64,000 nt of DNA from DATBLE01 sp963734065. GTDB taxonomy: Bacteria; Actinomycetota; Thermoleophilia; Gaiellales; Gaiellaceae. The translations under genes were made by a program, and so were the position numbers. How positions within the stretch are numbered: position 1 is the first letter of the stretch; the number at the start of each line of letters is the position of its first letter. The DNA lies in contig CAVTFN010000005.1 in the NCBI GenBank assembly GCA_963734065.1, positions 992,001 to 1,056,000 of the forward strand, given 5' to 3'. Shown here in pieces: positions 16,136 to 25,054 of the stretch. The notes under the pieces were generated by a model, which saw only the letters and a program-made list of their open reading frames with translations, searched no databases and was not told the origin of the DNA.

Positions 16136-18500
16136 CGACGGGCGTCCTTCCGAGCATCCGCCGGAGGCCGTCCTCGAGCTGGATCTCCGGCTCCCAGCCC
16201 AGCACCTGCTGCGCGCGGGTGATGTCCGGCTGGCGGATCTGCGGATCGTCGACGGGCAGCGCCTCGTACACGATCTCGCTGCTCGAGCCCGTCACCTCGA
16301 GCACGGTCCTGGCGAGCTCGAGAATCGTGAACTCCCCCGGATTGCCGAGGTTCACCGGGAAATGCTCGCCGCTCTCGGCCAGCAGGACGAGGCCCCGGAC
16401 GAGGTCGTCGACGTAGCAGAAGCTCCGGGTCTGCGAGCCGTCGCCGAACACCGTCAGCGGCTCGTTCGCGAGCGCCTGGCGGACGAAGCTCGGGATCGCA
16501 CGGCCGTCGTGTGGACGCATCCTGGGGCCGTATGTGTTGTGTGCCATTACTCCCGTACCGGCCCAGAAGTTCTCCAAGCCGGGGACCGAGAAGTCGTAGA
16601 CGAGCGGCGTCGGCTCGATCTCGCGGATCTCCCGGATCGGTGCCCAGACGAGGTCGCCGGTGCGGCGCGCATTCAAGCGCTGCTCGACACCACGATCCCA
16701 CGCCAGCGGGCTCCACGGCGAGACGTCGGCAAGCGTCAGGCGCCAGAAGGGATAGGTTCGCTCTCCGGTCTTCTGCCTGAACCTCGTCTCGTAGCGGCCC
16801 ACCGACGGCACCAGACCGAACCGGGCGAATGCGACGACGAGGTCGTCCTTGAGCTGTGCATCGACCGTCGAGAACTCGTGGCGCTTGCCCTCGGCGAGGT
16901 GACGGCCGGAGTGAACGCCGTCGCCCTCGCGGTAACCCTCGAGGAACCATTTGAGCCGTCCCAGAGGCAGTCCCAGAATCCAACCCGGAACCCGCTTCCC
17001 ACGTTCCTCGAGGCCCATGAAGTCCAACAGGTGCAACAGCAGTTCAGAGTGGACGAAGATCGAGGCGGCCCGATCGGCGCTGGCCGGCGCGTCGACAACG
17101 TGAAGGCCGAGCTGCGTTCTGATGATGGCGGCCGCCCGAGCCATCAGCTCCTCGCCGCCGCTGATCGTGACGAATGCGTTGCCCTCTGAGGCGTAGCGAC
17201 AGCCTTCGGCGACCCAGAGCCCGAGGAGCCAGAGCAAGTCGCTCGTGATCTCGATCTCGGCCGGGAGCGGAACGCTGTGCCCGGCGCGGCGGACCCGAAC
17301 GCGAGCGCCCTCCGGAACGCGCTCGACGACTCGACGAAGAATCGGGAGCGGGAGACGGTCCGTGTCGCGCATCCGGATCAGCTTCGTCCAGGCGCCGTTT
17401 CGCCAGTTCGGTCCCGCGTTCCGCCGCTCGGTCACGAGGAGGCCGAACAGATCACGGCGAAGCGCCCAGGCCAGCGCGCCGAGCCCCGGAGCTTCGACCA
17501 GTAGCTCCCACGGGTCTCGCTCGGCGTGCTCCCAGACGTCAAGCATGCTGATCGTGCTGCGGTCGCGCTCGGGAACGTCGATCCGGCCCGCGATCGCAAT
17601 CCGGTCACCGGGCGACAGGAGCGAGACCTCGCGCGGCTCGGGCTCTCCGTCATCACCCTCGACAAAGACGGAATGGTCGCCGGTAACCCTGATCGAGCGT
17701 CCGTATCGGGTCACCACCTCGAAGCACGGTCCAATGGCAGGATGGGCGACCAGCGAGGAGGCATCGGCGGAGACCAGGTTGCCGCCATCGCCGAAGGCGG
17801 GGACCTGAACATCCTCGAGTGGGAATTCCGCAGCTCCCAGTGCCGCTTCTTCCCCCCGCAGCGTCATCCCGGCCAATGCGGGTGCACGGACTGAAAGCCG
17901 TGCGGCGAGCTCCGAGACGGTCTCACGGCGAAGCGTCCGTCCGTCGTCGTACAGCACCTGCTCATCGGCGAGGATCGAGTTGAAGATCCGGACGATCCCG
18001 GTGTCCACACCCTGCTGGCCGTGGTACGCCATCGTCAGCGCCTCCGCGTAGCGCTTCGCCTCGTCGTAGACGCCGCGCGGGCCGATCGGGTTGACGTGGC
18101 CCCAGTACGTCTCCGGCTGCGGATGCACCTGCGGATCGCCGTAGACCTCGCTCGTGGAGGCGAGCAGGAAGCGAGCCCGCTTGAACTTCGCGAGCCCGAG
18201 CGCGTTGTGCGTCCCGTACGAGCCCACCTTCAGCGAGTGCAGCGGCATCCGCAGGTAGTCGACGGGGCTGGCGAGCGCGGCGAAGTGGTAGACGAAGTCG
18301 AGCGGCTCGTCGATCTCCAGGTGCTCGCTCAGGTCGTGGTTCAGGAAGACGAACTCGTCGTCGCGGATGTGCTCGACGTTCCCGAGCGAGCCGGTGACGA
18401 GGTTGTCCACGCAGATGACGCGCAGGCCGCGGCCGAGCAGGTACTCGCAGAGATGGGAGCCGAGAAAGCCGGCGCCCCCCGTGACGACGGCAGTGGGCAT
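16128..18500 (-). CDS. UDP-glucuronate decarboxylase (UDP-xylose synthase-like) interrupted by an intein
   Basis: A 790-codon gene whose two ends join into a normal 309-residue extended SDR of the UDP-glucuronate decarboxylase type, which makes UDP-xylose by NAD-dependent oxidation and decarboxylation. The N-part has VTGGAGFLGSHL (residues 6-17), DNLVTGSLGNVEHI, LASTSEVYGDP and the catalytic pair Tyr145/Lys149 in VYDEAKR. The C-part has TYGPRMRPHDGRAIPSF, RSFCYVDDLVRG and NLGNPGEFTILELA. In normal enzymes RIFN runs straight into TYGPRM. Here 481 residues (175-655) with all intein splicing blocks lie between them. The gene starts a minus-strand pair with the secreted hydrolase. Confidence 0.9.
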   Translation of the reverse strand: MPTAVVTGGAGFLGSHLCEYLLGRGLRVICVDNLVTGSLGNVEHIRDDEFVFLNHDLSEHLEIDEPLDFVYHFAALASPVDYLRMPLHSLKVGSYGTHNALGLAKFKRARFLLASTSEVYGDPQVHPQPETYWGHVNPIGPRGVYDEAKRYAEALTMAYHGQQGVDTGIVRIFNSILADEQVLYDDGRTLRRETVSELAARLSVRAPALAGMTLRGEEAALGAAEFPLEDVQVPAFGDGGNLVSADASSLVAHPAIGPCFEVVTRYGRSIRVTGDHSVFVEGDDGEPEPREVSLLSPGDRIAIAGRIDVPERDRSTISMLDVWEHAERDPWELLVEAPGLGALAWALRRDLFGLLVTERRNAGPNWRNGAWTKLIRMRDTDRLPLPILRRVVERVPEGARVRVRRAGHSVPLPAEIEITSDLLWLLGLWVAEGCRYASEGNAFVTISGGEELMARAAAIIRTQLGLHVVDAPASADRAASIFVHSELLLHLLDFMGLEERGKRVPGWILGLPLGRLKWFLEGYREGDGVHSGRHLAEGKRHEFSTVDAQLKDDLVVAFARFGLVPSVGRYETRFRQKTGERTYPFWRLTLADVSPWSPLAWDRGVEQRLNARRTGDLVWAPIREIREIEPTPLVYDFSVPGLENFWAGTGVMAHNTYGPRMRPHDGRAIPSFVRQALANEPLTVFGDGSQTRSFCYVDDLVRGLVLLAESGEHFPVNLGNPGEFTILELARTVLEVTGSSSEIVYEALPVDDPQIRQPDITRAQQVLGWEPEIQLEDGLRRMLGRTPVGV
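16536..17978 (-). mobile_element. Intein with LAGLIDADG homing endonuclease domain
   Basis: Residues 175-655 of the decarboxylase precursor. The first intein residue is Ser175 (SILADEQVLYDDG, block A). Block B is VTGDHSVFV with the T-x-x-H motif Thr273/His276. The C-terminal blocks are LVYDFSVPGLENFWAG (block F) and GVMAHN (block G) ending His654-Asn655, followed by Thr656 as the +1 nucleophile. In the middle, LLWLLGLWVAEG (Glu432) and WFLEGYREGDG (Asp527) are the paired LAGLIDADG helices with their acidic catalytic residues intact. Every residue needed for splicing and DNA cutting appears to be present. It should self-excise after translation and ligate the two extein halves. Confidence 0.93.
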
Positions 18501-18674
18501 CCCGGAATTGTAGAGGGCCGCCTTCCGGCGTTAACCGAAGGCTTACGTTCTCGCCTTCGGCGAGTCTTCTTCGCGTCGGGCCAGGGCATTTCAGCTTCGC
18601 TGATGCCCTTTCCCTCGGCTTCGAAGGTCGTTCCGCTGGTAAAGCGCGGCGGAGCAGGGGAGAATCGGCGCTCC
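18501..18674. promoter_or_regulatory. Divergent intergenic region with three hairpins
   Basis: These 174 bases separate the divergent decarboxylase and six-hairpin hydrolase genes and must hold both promoters. Three inverted repeats are visible. They are GCCTTC/GAAGGC at 18520-18542, TCGCC-TTC-GGCGA at 18551-18563, and AGGGCA-TT-TCAGC-TTC-GCTGA-TGCCCT at 18583-18609. The last two share a TTC loop with the 12721-12748 hairpin. The function is unknown; a leader hairpin or attenuator for the plus-strand gene is possible. Confidence 0.4.
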
Positions 18675-20912
18675 ATGCGGCTCCCTCTCCTCGTCGCTGC
18701 TCTCGCCGCGGTCCTCGTGGCGGGCTCCGCCCCTTCTCCGTCGGCCGCAAAGCGGCCGTCCTGCGCGCGCCAGCCGTTGAGCCCGGCCTACGCGGGCAGC
18801 GTGCACCGGGCACTGGGCGCGAAGCAGGACGTCTGGGGCAACGCGCTGATCGCGCGGCCGAACGGACCGACCTACGGCGCGGTGCGGCGGCTGCTCAAAC
18901 CGCTCCTCTTCGCCCGCTCGAAGACGAAGGCGCTGACCGCCTCGGGGGTCTACTACCTGCCGTTCGCCCAGCCGCTCGGCGTCCGCGGCGCGCACATGGT
19001 GGCGCTGCACGTCGCCGACGGCAGCGAGATCCTCTCCCAGACCGCCAAGGGGCCGAGCGTGAAGGTCTTCGTCGGCCCGGGCGGGCACGAGCGCTACGGG
19101 TCGTGCCTGGCACGGCTGGCCACCCCGACGCTCGCCGACGGGTTCCTGCCGATCCTCGAGACCCGGTACGTGGACACCGCGGGCACCCGCTACCGGCAGG
19201 AGTCCTTCTCGGTTCGCGGCCTCGGCACGGGCGACCTGGTCAGCTTCGTCCGGCTGACTGCCGTCGCGGGCGCGGACCGGGGCGCCGTGATCCAGCTCGT
19301 CCCGCAGGGGGCCCGCCGCGGGGCGCGCGTGGCGCAGGGCACGGTGCGGGCGCGCGTCGAGCCTGGCGATTCGGCCACCCTCTACGCCGGCTGGCTCGTC
19401 CCGTTCGGCGGCTCGCCCGTCCCGATCGACGAGGCGACCTACGACGCGGCCCGACAGCGGCTCGTCGACTTCTGGCTCCAGCGGCTCGGCGAGCAGCCGA
19501 CGTACGACGTGCCCGAGCGCCTGGTCATGGACGCGCAACGCAGCCTGCTGATCCAGGACCTGGCGCTGACGTGGCGCTACAGCGTCGGCAACCAGTACGA
19601 GGAGTTCTCCTTCGCCGAGGCGCTCGACACCGCCGAGGTGATGGCCGAGTACGGCCTCCTCGGCGTCGCCCGGCACATCCTGACCAGCTCGCTGGCCCGC
19701 CTCGGCGGCGGCACCACGAACTGGCGGGCGGGCGAGAAGCTGACCGGAGCCGCGCTCTACGTGCGCCTCTCCGGCGATCGCGAGTACCTGAACCAGGCAA
19801 CGCCGATGCTCGACCGGATCGTCGAAGGGCTCGGGCGACAGATCCGCAGCGGCCACGGCGGGTTGCTCCGCCGCGAGCGCTACTCGTCCGACATCGCCGC
19901 GCGCGTCTACGGGCTGCACGCCCAGGCGGCGGTCTGGCAGGGGCTGAACGCGATCGCCGACGTCTGGCGCGCGAGCGGGCGCACCGCGCACGCCCGCAAG
20001 GCCCACGCGCTCGCCGTCGCCCTCGGTCGCGGCCTGCACCGCGCGGTCCGCCGCTCCGCCCACCGGCTGAAGGACGGCTCCCTGTTCGTCCCCGCGGCGC
20101 TGCTCGCCCACCACAAGCCCTTCGACGCCGTCACCGCCTCGCGCCCGGGGAGCTACTGGAACCTGGTCGTCCCCTACGCACTGTCGTCCGGGTTCTTCAC
20201 GCCAGGCGGGCGGCAGGCGAACGGGATCCTCCAGTACATGCTCCGGCACGGGTCACGGCTGCTGGGGCTCGTCCGCGCCGGCGCCTACTCGCTGTACGGC
20301 AAGCCGACGTACCCCGTGTCCGGCACGGACCAGGTCTACGGGCTGAACGTCGCGCGATTCCTCGCGGACAACGACCGGCCCGACCAGCTGGTGCTGAGCC
20401 TGTACGGCATGCTCGGCGCCTCGATGACGCCGAACACCTTCGTCTCGGGCGAGGCGGCGACGGTCGCGCCGCTGCGCGGAGCCTCGTACCGGTCGATGTA
20501 CATGCCGCCGAACACGGCCAGCAACTCGGCGTTCCTGGAGACGCTCAGGCTGATGCTCGTCCACGAGCGGCGCGACAAGGACGGCTCGCCGGTCGGCCTC
20601 GACCTCGCCTTCGCCACGCCGCGGCCGTGGCTCGGCGACGGCAAGTCGATCTCCGTGAACGGCGCCCCGACCAGCTTCGGCGCCCTCACGTACGACCTCC
20701 ACCGCGACGGCAACCAGGTGACCGGGACCGTGGTCGTCCCGTCGCGGCGTCCGCCGCACACGATGCGGCTCCGGCTGCGCCTTCCCCACGGCGTGAAGCT
20801 CCGAGCCGTCCGGGTGAACGGCCACCGCCGGCCGCTCGACCGGGGAAGCGGCACGATCGACCTCTCGGGGATGCGCGGCACGCTCGACGTGGTCGCCGTG
20901 TTGTCGCGCTGA
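18675..20912 (+). CDS. Exported six-hairpin glycosidase-like protein
   Basis: A 745-residue protein with a signal peptide (LPLLVAALAAVLVAGSAPSPSAA). The central region, about residues 280-640, is helical with repeated aromatic-rich segments such as YSVGNQYEEFSFAEALDTAE, ILTSSLARLGGGTTNWRAGE and VYGLHAQAAVWQGLNAIADV. This recalls (alpha/alpha)6-barrel glycosidases (GH15/GH63/GH78-like). The N-terminal and C-terminal thirds look beta-rich, as in that superfamily. It would act outside the cell on a glycan, possibly the polymer made here. I cannot assign a family or place catalytic acids. The ATG follows a GGGGAG-containing stretch. Confidence 0.6.
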   Translation: MRLPLLVAALAAVLVAGSAPSPSAAKRPSCARQPLSPAYAGSVHRALGAKQDVWGNALIARPNGPTYGAVRRLLKPLLFARSKTKALTASGVYYLPFAQPLGVRGAHMVALHVADGSEILSQTAKGPSVKVFVGPGGHERYGSCLARLATPTLADGFLPILETRYVDTAGTRYRQESFSVRGLGTGDLVSFVRLTAVAGADRGAVIQLVPQGARRGARVAQGTVRARVEPGDSATLYAGWLVPFGGSPVPIDEATYDAARQRLVDFWLQRLGEQPTYDVPERLVMDAQRSLLIQDLALTWRYSVGNQYEEFSFAEALDTAEVMAEYGLLGVARHILTSSLARLGGGTTNWRAGEKLTGAALYVRLSGDREYLNQATPMLDRIVEGLGRQIRSGHGGLLRRERYSSDIAARVYGLHAQAAVWQGLNAIADVWRASGRTAHARKAHALAVALGRGLHRAVRRSAHRLKDGSLFVPAALLAHHKPFDAVTASRPGSYWNLVVPYALSSGFFTPGGRQANGILQYMLRHGSRLLGLVRAGAYSLYGKPTYPVSGTDQVYGLNVARFLADNDRPDQLVLSLYGMLGASMTPNTFVSGEAATVAPLRGASYRSMYMPPNTASNSAFLETLRLMLVHERRDKDGSPVGLDLAFATPRPWLGDGKSISVNGAPTSFGALTYDLHRDGNQVTGTVVVPSRRPPHTMRLRLRLPHGVKLRAVRVNGHRRPLDRGSGTIDLSGMRGTLDVVAVLSR

Positions 20913-20939
20913 GCGGCCCGGACCAAGCACACTGCAGCG

Positions 20940-21473
20940 GTGAGCATCCTCTTCACCGCCCTGACGGCGATGATGACCGGCTTCGTGATCGGCGCCGCCG
21001 CCCGCCTCGCCGTGCCCGGGCCCGATCCGATGCCCTTCTGGTTGACGGTGCTGATCGGCCTGGTCGGCTCCGCGATCGGAACGGCGATCGGAGCGCTGCT
21101 GTTCGGCGCCGACCACACCTTCGACAGCTCCGGCCGCTCGTTCGTCACGCTCCTGCTCGCAATCGGGTTCGCGGCGGGCCTCGTCGTCGCGTACCGGATC
21201 TTCGTCCAGAAACGGCCGTTGACGGGACCTGACGCCCGCCGCTTCCCGCGCAGCGGCGTCGGCATCGCCAAGATGCGCCGGCGGCTCAACCAGCTCGGGA
21301 TCGACCCCGACCAGATCCATACGGTCGGCACGGCCGCGAAGCCGAAACCGCCCGAAGAGCTGACGCACGACGACGTGGTCGACCAGCTCGAGAAGCTCCG
21401 CGACCTCCGCGACCACGGGACGATCACGGACGAGGAGTACGAGCAGGCACGCGAGCGGCTGCGACGGTACTGA
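20940..21473 (+). CDS. GlsB/YeaQ/YmgE-type membrane protein with SHOCT domain
   Basis: A 177-residue protein. Residues 1-90 hold three hydrophobic helices in the pattern of the transglycosylase-associated (GlsB/YeaQ/YmgE) family: GFVIGAAARLAVPGPDPMPF, then VGSAIGTAIGALLFG. The last 35 residues (DVVDQLEKLRDLRDHGTITD, then EEYEQARERL) are a SHOCT motif, a short helix pair found at the C-terminus of many membrane proteins. The combination suggests a stress-related inner-membrane protein. The GTG start lies 27 bases after the upstream stop. The biochemical function of the family is not known. Confidence 0.78.
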   Translation: MSILFTALTAMMTGFVIGAAARLAVPGPDPMPFWLTVLIGLVGSAIGTAIGALLFGADHTFDSSGRSFVTLLLAIGFAAGLVVAYRIFVQKRPLTGPDARRFPRSGVGIAKMRRRLNQLGIDPDQIHTVGTAAKPKPPEELTHDDVVDQLEKLRDLRDHGTITDEEYEQARERLRRY

Positions 21474-21526
21474 GCGCAGCCCGGTAGCCGGTTGACGCGC
21501 CTCCCTCCGGTTCGCACACTAGGTCA

Positions 21527-24136
21527 GTGGATTGGATCGGGGATGTCCTCGAGCGTCCTGGGGCGCTCGAGCCCCGGGCGGACGCCATCCTCGCGCCGGG
21601 CCGACGGCCGCTCACGTACCGCGGGCTCGCAGAGCTGGCGGGCGGAGTCGCCGGCGGATTGAGCCAGGCCGGGCTCGGCGAGGAGGCCCGGGTCGCGCTC
21701 GTCGTCGAGAACGGGCCCGAGGCCGCCTGCGCGTTCCTGGCCCTTGCCCGGGCCGCCGCCGTGGCGCCGCTCAATCCCGCGTACCGCGCACAGGAGCTCG
21801 CCTTCTACCTCGAGGACATCCGCGCCGACGCGCTGGTGGTCGCCGCGTCGCTCGACACCTCGGCCCGCGAGGTCGCCGGGACGCTCGGCATCCGCGTCCT
21901 CGAGCTGACGTCCGACGACTCGGCCCCGGCGGGCGTGTTCGCGATCGACGGCGTGCCGCCGTCTGCGCCGCTCGACACCGGGCCTGGACCGGACGCGGTC
22001 GCGCTCCTGCTCCACACCTCCGGGACGACGGCGCGGCCGAAGCTCGTGCCGCTCACACACCGGCAGCTGGCCGCGAGCGCCGGGAACGTCGCGTCGACGC
22101 TCGGCCTGACCCCCACGGACCGCTGCCTGAACGTGATGCCGCTCTTCCACATCCACGGCCTCGTCGCGGCGCTCCTCGCCTCGCTCCATGCTGGCGCCTC
22201 CGTCGCGTGCACGCCGGGTTTCCACCAACTCCACTTCTTCGACTGGGTCGACGAGCTCGCCCCCACCTGGTTCACGGCCGTCCCGACCATGCACGCGGCG
22301 GTCCTTGCCCGCGCGCACGACCACGAGGAGACGGTCGGACGGCAGCGGCTGCGGTTCGTCCGGTCGTCGTCCGCGGCGCTCCCCGTCCCGGTCCTGGAAG
22401 GGCTCGAGCAGACGTTCGGAGTCCCGGTGGTGGAGGCCTACGGCATGACCGAGGCTGCGCACCAGATGGCGTCCAACCCGCTGCCGCCGGGCGTCCGCAA
22501 GCCCGGGACCGTCGGTCGGGCGTCGGGGCCGGAGATCGCCGTGCTCGACCCGGACGGCCGCGTCCTGCGCGCGGGCGAGATCGGCGAAGTCGCCGTCCGC
22601 GGCCCGAACGTCCTCGCGGGCTACGAGGCGAACCCGGACGCCAACGAGGCCGCCTTCTCGAACGGCTGGTTCCGCACCGGCGACGAGGGATCGCTCGACG
22701 ACGACGGCTATCTGACCCTGCGCGGGCGACTCAAGGAGATCATCAACCGCGGCGGCGAGAAGATCTCGCCGCTCGAGATCGACGATGCGCTCCTCCGCCA
22801 CCCGGCCGTCCGGCAGGCGGTGACGTTCTCGATGGACGATCCGCTGCTCGGCGAGGAGGTGGCCGCGGCCGTCGTAGTCGGCCCCGACCCGGGCGCAGGC
22901 GAGCGAGAGCTCCAGGACTTCGTCGCCCAGCAGCTGGCGCCGTTCAAGGTGCCGCGCCGGATCGTCGTCGTCGACGAGATCCCGAAGGGGCCGACGGGAA
23001 AGGTGCAGCGCATCGGGCTCGCCGAGCGCCTCGGCGTGAGAGGCAAGGACACGGCCGGGCCGCCTGACCGCCGCCCTCCGTACGGGTTCCTCGAGAACGA
23101 GCTGGTCGGGATCTGGAGGTCCGTGCTCGGAATCCCGGGGCTGGGCGTCGCCGACGACTTCTTCGCGCTGGGCGGCGACTCGATCCTCGGGGCGGAGGCG
23201 GTCGCGCGGATCCGCGAGCTCGTCGGCGATCCCGATCTGCCGCTCACGTCGATCGTCAGGGCGCCGACGCCGGCGGCGATGGCGCACGAGATCTTCGCCG
23301 GGATCGGCCTCGGGGCCTCGGGCATCGTCCCGCTGCAGGCCTCGGGGACACGGACACCGCTCTTCCTCGTCCATCCCGGCGACGGGGACGTCCTTGCCTA
23401 TCCCGTGCTGGCTCGGCTGCTCGGGCCGGACCAGCCGAGCTACGCCCTGCGTGCACGGGGAATCGACGACGACCGGGCCACGCCGTCGTCGCTGCCCGAG
23501 CTCGCCGCCGAGTACGTGGAGGCGGTCCGGGAGGTGCAACCGTACGGGCCGTACGCGCTCGGCGGCTTCTGCCTGGGGGGCCCGATCGCCGCGGAGATGG
23601 CCAACCAGCTCGCCGCCGCGGGTGAGGAGACCGCCGCCCTGATCCTGCTAGATCCTCGGTTCCCAAGGCCGGGCGGTCTGCGTTACTCCGCCTGGCTCGC
23701 CGGCCGGCGCGCTCGACAGGGACGGCTGACGGCCGCCGTCGCCAGAAGGCTCGGCCGTCGCACCGTGGCGTCGCCGGCACGCGACCTCGGCGAGAAGACC
23801 GGCTGTCACGCCGATCTGGCCCGGATCCGCGAGGGCTACCGACCCCGGCCCGCCGACGTCCCCACCACCGTCGTTCTCTCGGACGGCTTCGAGGACTACG
23901 AGCTGCCCGACTGGTACCTGCGCAACGTGATCCCACGGCCGCGACGGTGGGAGCGCGTCGGCGGCGAGCACGGCCGGCTGCTGCTCCCGCCGCGAGTCCA
24001 CGAAGTCGCCCGCGAGATCCGCACCGCCCTCGCGGAGGCGCTGCCCCAGAGTTTGCCGAACGGGGCGGCACGCGATCGTGCCGCCCCGTCGACAACGGAG
24101 GTCAGGGCAGGAAGTACATCGGGTTCGGGAGCTTGA
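21527..24136 (+). CDS. Single-module A-T-TE synthetase (NRPS-like)
   Basis: An 869-residue three-domain enzyme. Residues 1-500 form an adenylation/acyl-CoA synthetase domain with LLHTSGTTARPKLVPLTH, YGMTEAAHQM, WFRTGDEGSLDDDGYL and PTGKVQR, whose Lys492 is catalytic. A carrier domain follows with FFALGGDSI, Ser552 being the phosphopantetheine site. Residues about 605-869 form a thioesterase-type alpha/beta hydrolase whose elbow reads GGFCLGG, with Cys682 where serine is usual. It would activate an acid as an AMP ester, load it on its own carrier and release it by hydrolysis, transfer or cyclisation. No partner enzyme sits nearby and the substrate is unknown. Its 3' end overlaps the convergent phosphatase gene by 35 bp. 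Confidence 0.85.
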   Translation: MDWIGDVLERPGALEPRADAILAPGRRPLTYRGLAELAGGVAGGLSQAGLGEEARVALVVENGPEAACAFLALARAAAVAPLNPAYRAQELAFYLEDIRADALVVAASLDTSAREVAGTLGIRVLELTSDDSAPAGVFAIDGVPPSAPLDTGPGPDAVALLLHTSGTTARPKLVPLTHRQLAASAGNVASTLGLTPTDRCLNVMPLFHIHGLVAALLASLHAGASVACTPGFHQLHFFDWVDELAPTWFTAVPTMHAAVLARAHDHEETVGRQRLRFVRSSSAALPVPVLEGLEQTFGVPVVEAYGMTEAAHQMASNPLPPGVRKPGTVGRASGPEIAVLDPDGRVLRAGEIGEVAVRGPNVLAGYEANPDANEAAFSNGWFRTGDEGSLDDDGYLTLRGRLKEIINRGGEKISPLEIDDALLRHPAVRQAVTFSMDDPLLGEEVAAAVVVGPDPGAGERELQDFVAQQLAPFKVPRRIVVVDEIPKGPTGKVQRIGLAERLGVRGKDTAGPPDRRPPYGFLENELVGIWRSVLGIPGLGVADDFFALGGDSILGAEAVARIRELVGDPDLPLTSIVRAPTPAAMAHEIFAGIGLGASGIVPLQASGTRTPLFLVHPGDGDVLAYPVLARLLGPDQPSYALRARGIDDDRATPSSLPELAAEYVEAVREVQPYGPYALGGFCLGGPIAAEMANQLAAAGEETAALILLDPRFPRPGGLRYSAWLAGRRARQGRLTAAVARRLGRRTVASPARDLGEKTGCHADLARIREGYRPRPADVPTTVVLSDGFEDYELPDWYLRNVIPRPRRWERVGGEHGRLLLPPRVHEVAREIRTALAEALPQSLPNGAARDRAAPSTTEVRAGSTSGSGA
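24061..24088. terminator. Strong symmetric hairpin, probable terminator
   Basis: CGGGGCGGCACG-CGAT-CGTGCCGCCCCG is a perfect 12-bp stem with a 4-base loop. It lies 13 bases beyond the stop of the minus-strand phosphatase and inside the last codons of the convergent synthetase gene. There is no clear T-run on either side, so it would be an L-shaped or bidirectional terminator of the type common in actinobacteria. Confidence 0.6.
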
Positions 24137-24941
24137 AGGTCTTGTCCGAGAACCCGCCGTTGAGATCGCTGAACTGGTCGCCGAAGTTGCCGACGATGTC
24201 GTAGCCGAGCGACTCGATGTGCTGGCGCGTGAGCGACTTGTACTGGGTCGTCGTGCACGCCGCCCCGCCGCACGGCACGAGCCACGAAGCCGAGGGGTTC
24301 TTCAGGTACAGGTTGGCGTCGACCACGTCGTAGCCCTCGCTGGTCAGGTTCGCGACGGTTCCGTCGTGCCGGTCGGTGCCCCGGCCGGTCAGGAAGAAGA
24401 CCGTGTAGCCCTTCGACTCGGCGTAGTGCTCGAGGTCGACCATGTGCGGCACTGCCGGGAAGACGGCAGCGTCGGCGAAGGCGTTGTTCGAGGTCGGGCT
24501 GTAGACGAAGTTGGTGTAGATCTCGTAGCTGTATGTGTTCAGCGTCGTGTCGTCGACGTCGAACAGCACCGCCTTCTTCGTGGACTTGTGGTGGCCGTCG
24601 TCCTTCGGATTCCGCAGGAACTTCTCCGCGTCGTCGACGATGCCCGCCATCTCGTTGGCGTAGGCACCCGTCGGCGAGAACGTGTGTAGCGTCGTGCCGT
24701 CGATCGGGTTCAGTCGAGTGTCGACCGTATCCCCGTAGTAGGCCTTGATCGCCGTCTTAACCTGGTCGACGTTCTGGATCTGGTCGGCGCTGGTCGGGTT
24801 GGCCGGCGGTGGCGGGACGGCGTCGTGGCGGTCTGCGCCGGCAGCCAGAGCGAGACCGAGAGCAGCGACCGCGGCGACCCCCGCCGCGAGCGCGAGACGA
24901 ACGGAGCGCCGTCCTCTGAGCGATGCGAACGAGCGATCCAT
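24102..24941 (-). CDS. HAD-family acid phosphatase, exported
   Basis: A 279-residue protein of the HAD class B/lipoprotein-e(P4)-like acid phosphatase type. The N-terminal hydrophobic segment (VRLALAAGVAAVAALGLALA) is a signal peptide or membrane anchor. The nucleophile motif is LFDVDDTTLNTYS, with Asp128 and Asp130. Later come FFLTGRGTDRHDGT (motif II threonine) and YDIVGNFGDQFSDLNGG (motif III/IV acids). The ATG at 24941 is preceded by AGGAGGTG at good spacing, which rules out longer in-frame starts. It probably dephosphorylates small phosphomonoesters outside the membrane. It is transcribed alone, divergent from the GT2 gene. Confidence 0.87.
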   Translation of the reverse strand: MDRSFASLRGRRSVRLALAAGVAAVAALGLALAAGADRHDAVPPPPANPTSADQIQNVDQVKTAIKAYYGDTVDTRLNPIDGTTLHTFSPTGAYANEMAGIVDDAEKFLRNPKDDGHHKSTKKAVLFDVDDTTLNTYSYEIYTNFVYSPTSNNAFADAAVFPAVPHMVDLEHYAESKGYTVFFLTGRGTDRHDGTVANLTSEGYDVVDANLYLKNPSASWLVPCGGAACTTTQYKSLTRQHIESLGYDIVGNFGDQFSDLNGGFSDKTFKLPNPMYFLP

Positions 24942-25054
24942 CGTGCGAAGCACCTCCTGAAGGGTGGTCGATTGACTTCGCCGGAACCCTACGTCACCCC
25001 GATTGATGACCCATCGGCTCAAGCCGAACACCGCCGGATCCGATACCAGCGGCG

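Noticed and set aside
16032..17189. Plus-strand open frame opposite the intein
   Set aside because: Low-complexity translation typical of GC-rich antisense frames; the minus strand carries all motifs.
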